From: Echinarachnius parma
Lineage: Eukaryota > Echinodermata > Echinoidea > Clypeasteroida > Echinarachniidae
Direction of reading: 5' to 3'
NCBI GenBank assembly: GCA_037951105.1
Contig: JBAMJV010002091.1
Coordinates: 153,595 to 217,594, forward strand
Length of the DNA: 64,000 nucleotides
Shown here: positions 53,628-63,060 of the stretch, piece after piece
Layout: the number at the start of each line of letters is the position of its first letter
Position numbering within the stretch: the first letter of the stretch is position 1
The notes under the pieces: generated by a model
The model's input: only the letters and a program-made list of their open reading frames with translations
Database searches by the model: none
Told to the model about the DNA's origin: nothing
Program-made: the position numbers and the translations under genes

Positions 53628-54800
53628 CTAGGATCTTCGACTGCGCGCAGTCGAAAATGATGCCTCCGTCATTGCGCGATTTATATATATATCAAGCCCA
53701 AATTATCATACACTGAATTAATTCTGTCAATTCAATTTTGATGGTAATCTGTCTATCAGATCTTGACATATCACAATTATGAGCTATATACATAAGTGAC
53801 CCCAATATTTTATTAGTTTATTAGCTCCCCAAAATTCAAATTATAGGTACCAAGTTTGATGATTATTGGTCAACTGATTCTTGAGATATTTTTACAAAAT
53901 GAGTCCTGTGACCTTGACCTTTGACCTCATGACCCCACAATCTAATGACTACAAATGCTCCCTAAGATACACTCAGGTACCAAGTTGGATTGAAATCTGA
54001 CATTCAGTTCTTGAGATTTCAAATTACAAGCTATTTTTACATATATATACAAAATGAGCCATGTGACCTTTGACCTCATGGCCCAAAAATCTAATCAGTT
54101 CATTGGCTCCCCAAGATACATACATGTACCAAGTTTGGGCAGAATCCGTCAATCGGTTCTTGAGATAACGCGATCACGAGCTATTTTTGCATATATAATG
54201 AGCTCTGTGACCTTTGACCTTTGACCTCATGACCCCAAAATCTAATCAGTTCATTGGCTCCCCAAGATACATACATGTACTAAGTTAAGTTAGAATCCGT
54301 CAATTCGTTCTTGAGATAATGCGATCACAAGCTATATTTGCATATATAATGAGCCCTGTGACCTTTGACCTCATGACCCCAAAATCTAATCAGTTCATTG
54401 GCTCCCCAATATACATACATGTACCAAGTTTGGTCAACATCCGTCAATCTGTTCTTGAGATAATGCGATCACGAGCTATTTTTGCATATATAATGCGCTC
54501 TGTGACCTTTGACCTTTGACCTCATGACCCCAAAATCTAATCAGTTCATTGGCTTCCCAAGATACATACATGTACCAAGTTTGGTCAACATCAGTCAATC
54601 CGTTCTTGAGATAATGCGATCACGAGCTATTTTTGCACATATAATGAGCTCTATGACCTTTGACCTTTGACCTCATGACCCCAAAATCTAATCAGTTCAT
54701 TGGCTCCCCAAGATACATACATGTACCAAGTTTGGTCAACATCCGTCAATCCGTTCTTGAGAAAACATAATGCCTCCGGCAACTTCGTTACGGAGGCATA
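53628..54800 (+). mobile_element. Satellite-bearing element with TGCCTCCG ends, copy 2
   Basis: Starts CTAGGATCTTCGACTGCGCG with the perfect palindrome TCGACTGCGCGCAGTCGA (53637-53654), then ATGCCTCCGTCATTGCGCGA. Ends AACATAATGCCTCCGGCAAC...TTACGGAGGCATAAA. About six units of ~148 bp begin with TGTGACCTTTGACC (53908, 54062, 54208, 54357, 54502, 54654). Shares ends and word order with 3188-4410 but the monomers are another subtype (GTTCATTGGCTCCCCAAGAT; GATAATGCGATCACGAGCTA). Not nested in another element here, which supports its independent mobility. Confidence 0.8.
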
Positions 54801-54823
54801 AAAAACATTATTCAGATTTGCTC

Positions 54824-54882
54824 TTAACCCATTCCCTGCGAGATTCTGAAAACCCACACGGTTCCCATAGTCAAGGGGTTAA
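54824..54882 (-). mobile_element. Short piggyBac-like MITE, TTAACCCCTTGACTACGGGA family, copy 2
   Basis: TTAACCCATTCCCTGCGAG to CCCATAGTCAAGGGGTTAA, 59 bp, inverse orientation to the copies at 42318 and 56611. Its right TTAA (54879-54882) is also the left TTAA of the following element. Confidence 0.7.
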
Positions 54883-55233
54883 TAGCGTCTTTTCGCTCGA
54901 CGACGCAAGTGCTAGCACGGGGATTTAAATCACCTGTGACCGTCTCCGTACTCTGGCTACCGTCGCGATCTATTTGCAGTTTCGCAGTGCAGAGCACGGG
55001 GAACGTGCATCGATACGATGGGAACGTGTCCTTGCTCGAGAGAACAGGCGCGCTGATTGGCTGACCATGCACTGACCTCTGGCTGACCCATTGAAGTATG
55101 GACTGTCCGCGCCGCTCTACGCCGGACGCTAATTCAGCCGAATACCGGAAATTTTCGCTCTGAGTGCGACCCCCCGCTAAGATTAGCGTTGTAAAATAAT
55201 AACCGCGTCGTCGTTGCGAAAACAGCCTATTAA
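54879..55233. mobile_element. CpG-rich TTAA element, TTAATAGNNTNTTTTCGC ends
   Basis: TTAATAGCGTCTTTTCGC and CGACGACGC at the left are mirrored by GCGTCGTCGTTGCGAAAAC and AGCCTATTAA at the right. 355 bp, strongly CpG-rich (GGCGCGCTGATTGGC, GCCGCTCTACGCCGGACGC). TTAA at both ends. The minus-strand open frame 54824-55237 spans its whole length and both ends, so it is not taken as a gene. Confidence 0.75.
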
Positions 55234-55683
55234 GCATGTTTCCTGAAGGGGAAAAAAATGTTATTGTTCTTCTGGGGTAACATTTTCAGAATAAAACTAC
55301 AAAAAATCCCTTTGGTGATCCCTGCACATATATCCAGAAGTTGATTTCTTATCCTGCGGGTTTGTGTCAGGTTTAAATATGATAGCTTCTAACCTTTTGT
55401 GAACATTGAAGGGGGTTTCAGGGACTCAGGGAGGAAAGATCAACAGATGGGCTCCTAGCTGAGTCGATGGACCCGGTCTAGCAATACAGAGGTTTGTTTG
55501 TTTGGTCGTTAATTACAAATTTTTACTAATTGTACGGAGAGAATCTGCGATAAATAACAAACATGAGGTTGATGGTTTCTTCATGTGTTGCAATTGAGCT
55601 GTTTTTTTTTTTCATCAGCTGTTGTACACCTGATACATGTAGGATCCATCGGCCACTGAACCAAAAGAGGAGATAGATATTCA
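55234..55683. other. No recognisable feature
   Basis: Mixed sequence, no ORF, TIR pair or array recognised. Confidence 0.45.
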
Positions 55684-55932
55684 TGAGAGAATCATAGAAT
55701 CTGAGATGATCATAAAGGAATATGGTACATGTGGTCAATCGCTGCTGAGGGTCAGTGGCCACAGACAACTTTTGAGAGTGGGAGGGGGAGGGGGGGGGGA
55801 ATCATAGAATATAACATAATCATAAAGGAGTATGGTACATGTGGTCAATCGTTGCTGAGGGTCAGTGGCCACAGACAGTTTTGTTGAGAGTATGTGTGGG
55901 GGGGGGGGGGTTGGGGGGGGGGGGGGGGGGCG
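55684..55932. repeat. ~115-bp tandem duplication ending in poly-G
   Basis: GAATCATAGAATCTGAGATG...GGTACATGTGGTCAATCGCT...GAGGGTCAGTGGCCACAGAC at 55686-55768 is repeated at 55799-55877. G-rich tails follow each unit (GGGAGGGGGAGGGGGGGGGG; then G14, TT, G19). Confidence 0.9.
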
Positions 55933-56539
55933 TCGACTAATAATAACAGAAGGATAATGGCTTTTCATTTATTTTTTTTTGCCCCCCATTCCCCTGTTGT
56001 CTATGTGAGTGATGTATTTGAAGGTTTTTAAACTCATTTGACCATAATTTGAAAGTTGGGATGGGCAATCAAAACAGACTCGAAATATGAACAAGGTATT
56101 TAAGGGCTAATGACCCTTCAACGAGATAAAGATGAGAAATCGCTATTAAATTGAAAGGAGAAACAGACAACGAAATACAACAAATTAAGGAGGGCATGTG
56201 GTTAATGGTTGGTTTGCGTGCTGTGATTGAAGGCCTTTTTTAACATCTGTCAAGCAGCTGATCAATCATTTGACTACATGTATTGTATGGACAGCATCAA
56301 AGTGTTTCTTGGTCCTGTACCTAAAACACAGCTTTCATTCAAATCACTGGGAATCATCTTTGAAAGAAAACTTTTGTGATTGGGGAAAAGACGATAACAC
56401 ATGAAAATCTTTGCCATCTAGTAAGAAAATGAATTTGGCAGATACATACATTAGGTGCTTTAAAACACAGCTTTTATTCAAATCAACAGGGAATCATCTT
56501 CTAAAGGAAATTATGGAATTAAATATGTAACTGTATGTT
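55933..56539. other. Worn short duplication only
   Basis: AAAACACAGCTTTCATTCAAATC (56322, partial quote) and AAAACACAGCTTTTATTCAA (56462) with GGGAATCATCTT mark two related ~60-bp blocks, 140 bp apart. No gene. Confidence 0.5.
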
Positions 56540-56610
56540 GAAAGACCATGTACTGTATCTACAACGTATTAATACAACAGCAAATTTTCTCAAGAAATTA
56601 CAATTTCTCA

Positions 56611-56690
56611 TTAACCCCTTGACTACGGGAACCGGGTTGGTTGTGTACAAAGTCTATGGGGATTTCAGAAACTCAAAGGGAACTGGTTAA
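56611..56690 (+). mobile_element. Short piggyBac-like MITE, TTAACCCCTTGACTACGGGA family, copy 3
   Basis: TTAACCCCTTGACTACGGGA to CAAAGGGAACTGGTTAA, 80 bp. It occupies the array TTAA that is intact in sibling units (57464-57467 and 59007-59010). Its right TTAA begins the next MITE. Confidence 0.82.
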
Positions 56691-57250
56691 AGGGATAGTT
56701 GAGTTCTGGTAAGGAGAGTACAGTTTTGGTGAAACTGAATTTTAGTAACCAAAACCTGCATCATTACATTACAAACTAATATTTATAACTAGAAAGGAAC
56801 AAAAAATTACAAATGACGTAGTAAAGATCATGTTATCATTCAAAAAGAGCCGTTAAAACGTAAGAGGGCGCTCTCTAAACACTCATCGGTTTCAACCATT
56901 TTGAATTAAATATTGTGCATGTGATGCTTTGTTGAAATAGTGATTAGATAGAGAAATAACCAACAACTATTTAAATACCTATTTTGTAACTTTTTGAAAA
57001 GAGGAAGCATTTTAAAAAAAATTTTAACGGCTGGTTCAAAATTCTCTAATAAACCCGGGGCCCCGGGTTTATTACAAATTGTTATATTTATGGATATTTC
57101 AGCCATCTCTGAACCGATTTTGATCAAACAAAGATGATTTTATTATTTAAATATTATGCTCTTTCAAATTTTACACTCAGTTTTTCATTACCTCACAAAA
57201 AAAAAAAGTAGTCTAGCGCCCTCTCTACCAAAACTCAACTATCCCTTTAA
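56687..57250 (-). mobile_element. TTAA MITE, TTAAAGGGATAGTTGAGTT family, copy 3
   Basis: TTAAAGGGATAGTTGAGTT left, AACTCAACTATCCCTTTAA right, 564 bp, body inverted relative to 41298-41860. Contains CCGGGGCCCCGGG in place of the GGGGCCCC block. CTTTGTTCAGAGG follows as in the sibling array units, giving a direct empty-site comparison. Confidence 0.92.
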
Positions 57251-57545
57251 CTTTGTTCAGAGGAAAATCTGAACATTTCGCATTTGACTCTGGATAGATT
57301 TCATCTCATCTGTCAAAACAGGTATTTGCACAGTACGGAAAGAAACAAACTTCATCCATATTGGTTCAAATAATTCAGTTCAGAAAGACCATGTATCTAC
57401 AATGATTTGGAGACTGAACATATTATTAAAACAACAAATTTCACTAGAAATTACAAATTCTCATTAACTTTGTTGAGAGGAAAATCTAAACATTTCGCAT
57501 TTGACTCTAGATTTCATCTCACCAGTAAAAAAATGGTATTTGCAC

Positions 57546-58863
57546 TAAGGCTGAGTCATGTCGGTAATTGTCGGAACCGGGTCCCGATAAACTTTTACCG
57601 GTCGGGAACCGGTATCCCGATAAATTTTTACCGTCGAAACTCGGACCGGTAAAATCACGCAATCGTGCACGCATCGGCAAAATGCACTGTTTGGGGCTTA
57701 TATTGCTCTTTTTATATGCAAATAACATAATAAATACTGAGGCTTTAATGGATTTACATATCAATCTTTACGGGAAAATAGTTACATTATCCAGAATTAA
57801 CTCAGTTTCACATGAAAAGTTTTTTTTTTTTCGAAGTAAATTTATCGTTTGTTCACCATTGCCCATCGCAACACGGTTCACAGAAACTTAGCCCGCTAGT
57901 CTGGGGGAAACATCACATGTACGATCGCTTGTGACTGTGAGCCACTGCATGCCCTTAAAAAGTGGCTATAAATTAGCCTTTTCGCAATCAACACCATTTT
58001 GATATTCTACTTACATGATTTCGAATGGCGTTTGACAGCCGAACAGAAAAAAAAAGAGCCCCGAAACAATGAAAACAACTACTCAAAACATCAATAAAAA
58101 ACGACTACATCGCTCCAATTCGCTCGTATACCCTGTGTGCAAGTTACGGGGTCTCTTTTCTTGCGCAAGATCCATCCGCCGGGGACTTCCCCAATTCCTG
58201 GCGGATGGATCTTGCCGATAGAGGGCGGACTGGAACATAGTTCCACCGGCCCAGCGAATGAATCTCGCGGAAGAAAAAGAGACCCGTAACTTGCACACAG
58301 GGTATACGAGCGAATGGGAGCGATGTAGTCGTTTTTTATCGATGTTTTGAGTAGTTGTTTTCATTGTTTTGGGGCTCATTTTTGTTTCTGTTCGGCTGTC
58401 AAACGCCATGAAATCATGTAAGTAGAATATCAAAACATTTTTAAATGGTGCAAATGACCAAAAAACGTATTTTGAGCCACTTTTTGAATGCACTGGCTCA
58501 TCAGCTGGATCATACAAAGATCCATCAGACAACTCCCCTGGAGTATCGGACTAACATTGTGTGCACATACGCCGACAATATCGTTCAAATGACTAGCAAT
58601 TTTGCGCTTCCTGTTCAATTTCTGACTGTCAAACGAATTAATGAACCAAGAATTTCTCGAAAATAACCACTCTTTAAAGTAAATGATATCAATTGCCCCG
58701 TTTTTATTTGAATTCCGCTACATTATTGTGATAATCTTAATTTCTTTTTTAACATTTTATTTTTTAAATTTTTTTTTCGGGGCACTGTTTCCCGATATAC
58801 CGAACCGGGTCCCGATTGAAACGGTCGGTAACCGGTGTGATCGACCGAACCGACTCAGCCTTA
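57546..58863. mobile_element. hAT-like element, TAAGGCTGAGTC ends, with large central palindrome
   Basis: TAAGGCTGAGTC at the left and GACTCAGCCTTA at the right. ATTTGCAC stands on both sides (57538-57545, 58864-58871), and the uninterrupted sibling unit at 59081-59092 has GGTATTTGCACAG once, proving an 8-bp target duplication. Inside the ends come GGAACCGGGTCCCGATAAAC and, mirrored, GAACCGGGTCCCGATTGAAA. 1318 bp with no transposase frame. Eight-base duplication points to hAT. Confidence 0.9.
57996..58438. repeat. Palindrome with ~170-bp arms inside the hAT-like element
   Basis: Left arm 57996-58165 and right arm 58268-58438 are near-identical in inverse orientation (GATATTCTACTTACATGATT; GGCGTTTGACAGCCGAACAG; AACTACTCAAAACATC; CGCTCGTATACCCTGTGTGC). 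In the 100-bp spacer a second hairpin has 15-bp arms, CAAGATCCATCCGCC / GGCGGATGGATCTTG. The 149-codon minus-strand frame over this is a product of the palindrome. Confidence 0.92.
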
Positions 58864-59165
58864 ATTTGCACAGTACGTAAAGAAACAAACTCCATCCCGC
58901 ATATTGGTTTTAATAATTCAGTTCAGAAAGACCATGTATCTACAATGATTTGGAGACTGAACGTATTATTAAAACAACAAATTTCACTAGAAATTACAAA
59001 TTCTCATTAACTTTGTTGAGAGGAAAATCTAAACATTTCGCATTTGACTCTAGATTTCATCTCACCAGTAAACAAATGGTATTTGCACAGTACGTAAAGA
59101 AACAAACTCCATCCATATTGGTTTAAATAATTCAGTTGAGAGAAGATCTAGTTCAAAGTTTTGTA

Positions 59166-59330
59166 ATGTAATGTACAAAGTCAACAAGTTGGCTGGATTC
59201 TTTTTTTTCTATATGAAATATTAGTATTCAATATCCATGCAAAATATCTAGGCTATCTGGTTCAAAAGATGATTTGATTTGTCATTTTCTGATATTATGA
59301 AAAGATATTTGATATGTCTATTGCTCACCT
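59166..59330. other. No recognisable feature
   Basis: Short AT-rich spacer. Confidence 0.4.
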
Positions 59331-59339
59331 CATATTGTC

Positions 59340-59960
59340 CTGAAGGAATGGAAATCTTGGATGCCGACCAAGCACCAGCGGGCAATACAGGTTCCCCTAT
59401 TGTAACACCAGAGAAAACATGTGTTTGGAGCTCTGCATGGCTTTGTTAAATCGCTAGTGCAAGTCCATTTCTGCATTTCACGATTCACGATGGAAGAAAA
59501 GGGATAAAAGACACCAAAGTGAAAGATCTAAAACCTGCACGATATAGACACTTACAAAAGAAGATAGAAGCTGATGTAACTTCACAATTGTGATATTGTG
59601 AACCCAAAACAATTTTCTATTGAGGTGGAGCAATAAAATAATGAATTGAATTTAGTTGAATATGGGTTTGACAGCTAGATCCAGTTCAGAGTCAAAGGTA
59701 CAGAAGTTTCCCAGTGTATATTTTAAATATTTTTTTTTAATAATAAAGAAAAAAGTAGAAAAAGCTTCTTATTATTCTTAATAAAAAGGGCAAATACCGT
59801 CGGGCAATACAGCCTATACAGGTTCCTTTACCAATTCCTGTTGTAACACTGGAGAAAACATGTGTAAGTAACCCTACATGCCTTTGATAGAGCTGGCAGG
59901 TCCATTCCACGTGGGAAAAAAGATGAAAAACACACAAAAATTAAAGATCTACAGCCTGCC
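59340..59960. repeat. Diverged duplication, ~450-bp step
   Basis: GGGCAATACAGGTTCCCCTA...GTAACACCAGAGAAAACATG (59380-59419) and GGGCAATACAGCC...GGTTCCTTTACCAATTCCTG...GTAACACTGGAGAAAACATG (59800-59861), each followed by GTCCATT and AAAGATCTAAAACCTGC / AAAGATCTACAGCCTGC. Confidence 0.75.
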
Positions 59961-59969
59961 TAAAGCCTA

Positions 59970-60340
59970 ATATTTAAATGGAAAGTTCAGTGTTGGTTTT
60001 TTCGTGAGGTAATAAAAAACCAACTGTAAAATTTGAGAAAGCACACAATTTTAAACACAGAATAAACTTTCTTTGATACAAATTGGTTCAGAAACAGCCA
60101 AAATATCCATAAATATATCGGGGCCCTATTACAGTGTACATAAAGATTCACGATTAATCGTATGATTGATAAATTGATCAAACGACCAATTAATTAGTTG
60201 TATGATCAATCGATCGTACGATTAATTGTGAATCTTTATGTTACGGGGCCCTGAGTGGAATAAATGTTGGGACCCAACATTATCTTTTGAATATGTAATT
60301 GCTTAGCCCAGAACTTTAAAAAGACAAGTAACTTCAAGAG
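59970..60340 (+). mobile_element. Fragment of the GGGATAGTTGAG TTAA MITE with a nested foldback
   Basis: AATAAACTTTCTTTGATACA, TTGGTTCAGAAACAGCCAAA and ATATCCATAAATATA match 41298-41860 up to 60118. Then the foldback 60119-60255 intervenes, and AATAAATGTTGGGACCCAAC resumes the MITE body. Terminal TTAA ends are worn away. Confidence 0.7.
60119..60255. mobile_element. Foldback MITE, GGGGCCC / AAGATTCAC family
   Basis: CGGGGCCCTATTAC...CATAAAGATTCACGATTAAT at the left mirrors ATTAATTGTGAATCTTTATG...TTACGGGGCCCTG at the right; the arms meet around GATCAATCGATCGTACGATT. About 137 bp, almost entirely foldback. A degenerate copy is at 6533-6649. Confidence 0.82.
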
Positions 60341-60392
60341 AAACAGGATATTTATCTGTGTTGATCAATACTTACACAAAGTTATCTAGTAT

Positions 60393-60531
60393 TTAAAGGG
60401 AACCACCACCCAAACATAGTATTATTAGAAATGCAAATAATTTGTCTCAACTTGTTGGTGGAATGGAAGTTACTATTAACTATTACATTTCATTCATAAG
60501 AATATTATTTTTAGCTGGTGGTTCCCTTTAA
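60393..60531. mobile_element. TTAA MITE, TTAAAGGGAACCACCACC family, short form
   Basis: TTAAAGGGAACCACCACCC to CTGGTGGTTCCCTTTAA, 139 bp: the two ends of the 430-bp form with the middle lost (inner GTTGGTGGAATGGAAG and CATTTCATTCATAAGAATA retained). An internal-deletion derivative that probably could still move. Confidence 0.88.
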
Positions 60532-60539
60532 GATGAAAA

Positions 60540-61160
60540 CATCTAGCTAGGGTTCAATGTCTCCCACTATAAGGACTGGCAATTTAAAATGAAATGATTT
60601 GTTTTTATTTTATCACTATCAGATCCCACAGCCCCGAACAATTACTGTCATTTTCTCATCTTAAGAGCAAAGTATTTTCATATTCAACTTCAAATCTGGT
60701 CTTTAATTTAACAGTTCAAGAAGATCTTGTTCCATAGAATCCAATACAAGTACATCAAACGTCAAAGCTATAGTATACAGTCTAAAAGGAAAAATCCAGC
60801 CCTTAATCGGTAACTTACAAGCTCCTGAGCGAAAAAGAGACAAATCAAGTCCTTGATATCCCAGCAATTTAATGGCTCTCATTCAATCTCCATGATTAAT
60901 GGCAGTCATTTAGGGACAATCGCTTCTAAATTGACGTTTAGGGGAAGCAGCGAGAGCGGCATGTAATTTCACTGCGAGAACAACAATACAAACAAAGTCA
61001 ATGAAAGAGGGGGTAATTTTCCAGCAGACGCAGATATGCCTAATAGCCCTAGGGCGGGTTTAGAAGTCATTGTTCTCTCGGACAATGGTATGACAAAGGG
61101 AGAACGGGAAAATGACACATAATCCGTGGTTCGCCTGACATCTTTTGTTGAATTTTGCTC
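60540..61160. other. No recognisable feature
   Basis: No array, TIR pair or supported ORF. The minus-strand frame 60969-61232 has no domain. Confidence 0.45.
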
Positions 61161-61164
61161 ATTT

Positions 61165-61490
61165 AACAGGTTTGATCTGCCATCAAGGTTCCCATATTGC
61201 CAATTACAGGTCATATTTCTCAGTGTTCCCAAACTGCACTGGGATGCCTTATGTCAGGGGGGACCTGCTTCTTTTTATCTTATCATCTTGTAATAATGCT
61301 CTTTTATTCCATGTATAAAATGTATGACATCTTTTCTTTTTGTTTGTTTTCATTTTGCAGACCTGTTCGATCTGCCACATCGAGGTTCCTATTTTTGCCA
61401 ATTACAGGTCCCATTTCTGTTCCCAAACTGCACTGGGGTGCCTCACGTCAGGTGGGACCTGTGTTTCCTTCATGTCATTCCGAAACAGAT
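61165..61490. repeat. Tandem duplication, ~200-bp step
   Basis: TTTGATCTGCCATCAAGGTT...GCCAATTACAGGTC...GTTCCCAAACTGCACTGGGA (61170-61240) is repeated as TTCGATCTGCCACATCGAGG...GCCAATTACAGGTC...CCAAACTGCACTGGGGTGCC (61367-61442). The second copy follows a pyrimidine tract and GCAG at 61360, which mimics a splice acceptor, but the frames of the two copies disagree and hold stops, so an exon is not called. Confidence 0.85.
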
Positions 61491-61735
61491 CTGTATCTTT
61501 AATAGTCCTCCCACCTCTCTGATCTTATAATGCACTTTTGTAAAAAAAAAAATGTATGTAAACTAGAAGTAAAGTACATATTTTATGAATTATAATGTGT
61601 TTTCACAGAAAAGCTGCAGTGAAGATCAATATCTGTAACATGAGCTGGGTTGATTGATTAGCAACCTGCGTTCATCTCCCTGACAACTATCAGAACATAC
61701 TGATCAAAAATGTTGAGAGATAATGAAGTGGGTGT

Positions 61736-61759
61736 GGGGGGGGGGGGGGGGGGGGGGGC
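61736..61759. repeat. G22 homopolymer
   Basis: GTGTGGGG then an unbroken G run of about 22 ending CGCTCCC. The exact length in the genome is uncertain. Confidence 0.85.
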
Positions 61760-62970
61760 GCTCCCTGAAATGCACCAAGGAAGAATATTCCAAGACAATG
61801 ATACACTGTACATCCACTGTCCCTCTTCAACAGCAAGACAAAATTGAACAATTCTGTCTGTTCCCAAGCAACGTTGTTGTTCCAGATACTGTTCATTTTT
61901 CACAAACATTATTCAAATATAACTTAAAAATAAGACTATCCTGCTATTGTTTTCTTTCTTGTCTATGTGTTTGTGTGTGCTGTGTATTCGCATACAACTG
62001 TATCAGTTTGTTCAAGGACTCCTAGTTTGTTTGTGTTTGTAACAATGCATGTGGGTGTATGTTAATGTTTTGCATTTGTGTGTAAATGTGATCATGAATG
62101 TCTACATTTTGTGTCTTACAATTTATTTATTAAAGTGTACAATGTATGCATTAACATCAATTCTAACAATTCAAACATCTTCTAGATATATTGTGATATA
62201 TGCCCTAGTATTTGTAACAATTTCTACCCATGGATGAGATCAGTTGAGAGCAATGGCATATAACAAAAGGCACAACTGTCAAAAGACTGTCATTATCGCA
62301 GATTAAAGTCACACAGAATCTACACGGATCATTAACCAGAGCTCACCTGAATAGGATACCATATTAATCACCATGATTACTTTCAACTAATGACCACGGG
62401 AGGGGGTTATTATTATCAGTATCAACCAGTAAATATCCTTGTAATTCACCGATTACAGTTCTGAATAAACTACACAAGTCAACACTCAATGAAATGGAGG
62501 CAGTGACAAAGAATTAATAGTTTAATACATAGTTCTTGAAGTTTTACTAGATAGTCGTTTGCTACTAGATTTTGCAATCCCTAGATCTACAAGGCTCATC
62601 TGAGGCCTCTTTTCAAGATTGCAAGGCTTTTTATATAGTTATGTAGTTTAAACTGCTGTGCCTACAAATATACTTGCATACATTTTTAATATTCATATGC
62701 AAATCAAGGGGTGGGGCAACTCCCATTCAGTGCACCCTTCCTCACATTCTCTTCATTATGCTGTCCATACATACTATATATAACTATGGGGCCCTGGGTC
62801 CTATTGAATTGTCCACAATCTTTCTTGATTTCTTATACATTTTGTTACTTTTTGCTTGTCTGCTGTACTACAAAAGACTAATTCCTAGATTGACTAAAAT
62901 GTTGAAAGACCTTTTATCCCTTTTTACTCTTTAGAATAATAAATACATGACTGAATTGTACCCCTTAGGC
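61760..62970. other. No recognisable feature
   Basis: AT-rich, (TGTG)-rich at 61965-62095. Open frames here are hydrophobic low-complexity translations without start context or splice signals. CTAGATTTTGCAATCCC (62568) also occurs at 11831 but with no further similarity. Confidence 0.45.
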
Positions 62971-63060
62971 TTAAGAACTGGTCGGGCCCCAAAAATATTC
63001 TGGCAAGGATCTATGGAGAATGCATGTTATCCAAAAATCCAAAAGTCCTGAATGGGTTAA
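62971..63060 (-). mobile_element. Short piggyBac-like MITE, TTAACCCATTCAGGACT family, copy 2
   Basis: TTAAGAACTGGTCGGGCCCC to AAAAGTCCTGAATGGGTTAA, 90 bp, TTAA at both ends. The right end is the exact mirror of the TTAACCCATTCAGGACT end at 41857. Confidence 0.7.

Larger units (their letters stand above)
56540..59165. repeat. ~217-bp tandem array hosting three transposons
   Basis: CTAAACATTTCGCATTTGAC or variants at 57269, 57487 and 59029; GAAAGACCATGTATCTACAA at 56541 (worn), 57384 and 58925; TCTCATTAACTTTGTTGAGA at 57460 and 59003. With the inserts at 56611-57250 and 57538-58863 removed, steps are 216-218 bp. Units at 57260-57540 and 58870-59160 are nearly identical, so the array is young. 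Non-coding. Confidence 0.9.

Noticed and set aside
54824-55237. 137-codon minus-strand open frame
   Set aside because: It spans the whole CpG-rich TTAA element plus part of the neighbouring MITE. High GC lowers stop frequency; no recognisable motif.
58083-58532. 149-codon minus-strand open frame
   Set aside because: It lies across the large palindrome of the hAT-like element, so both arms keep a frame open by symmetry; no domain or start context.
61324-61530. Possible duplicated exon with an acceptor at 61360
   Set aside because: The two duplicated copies are open in different frames and contain stops; reads better as a non-coding tandem duplication.
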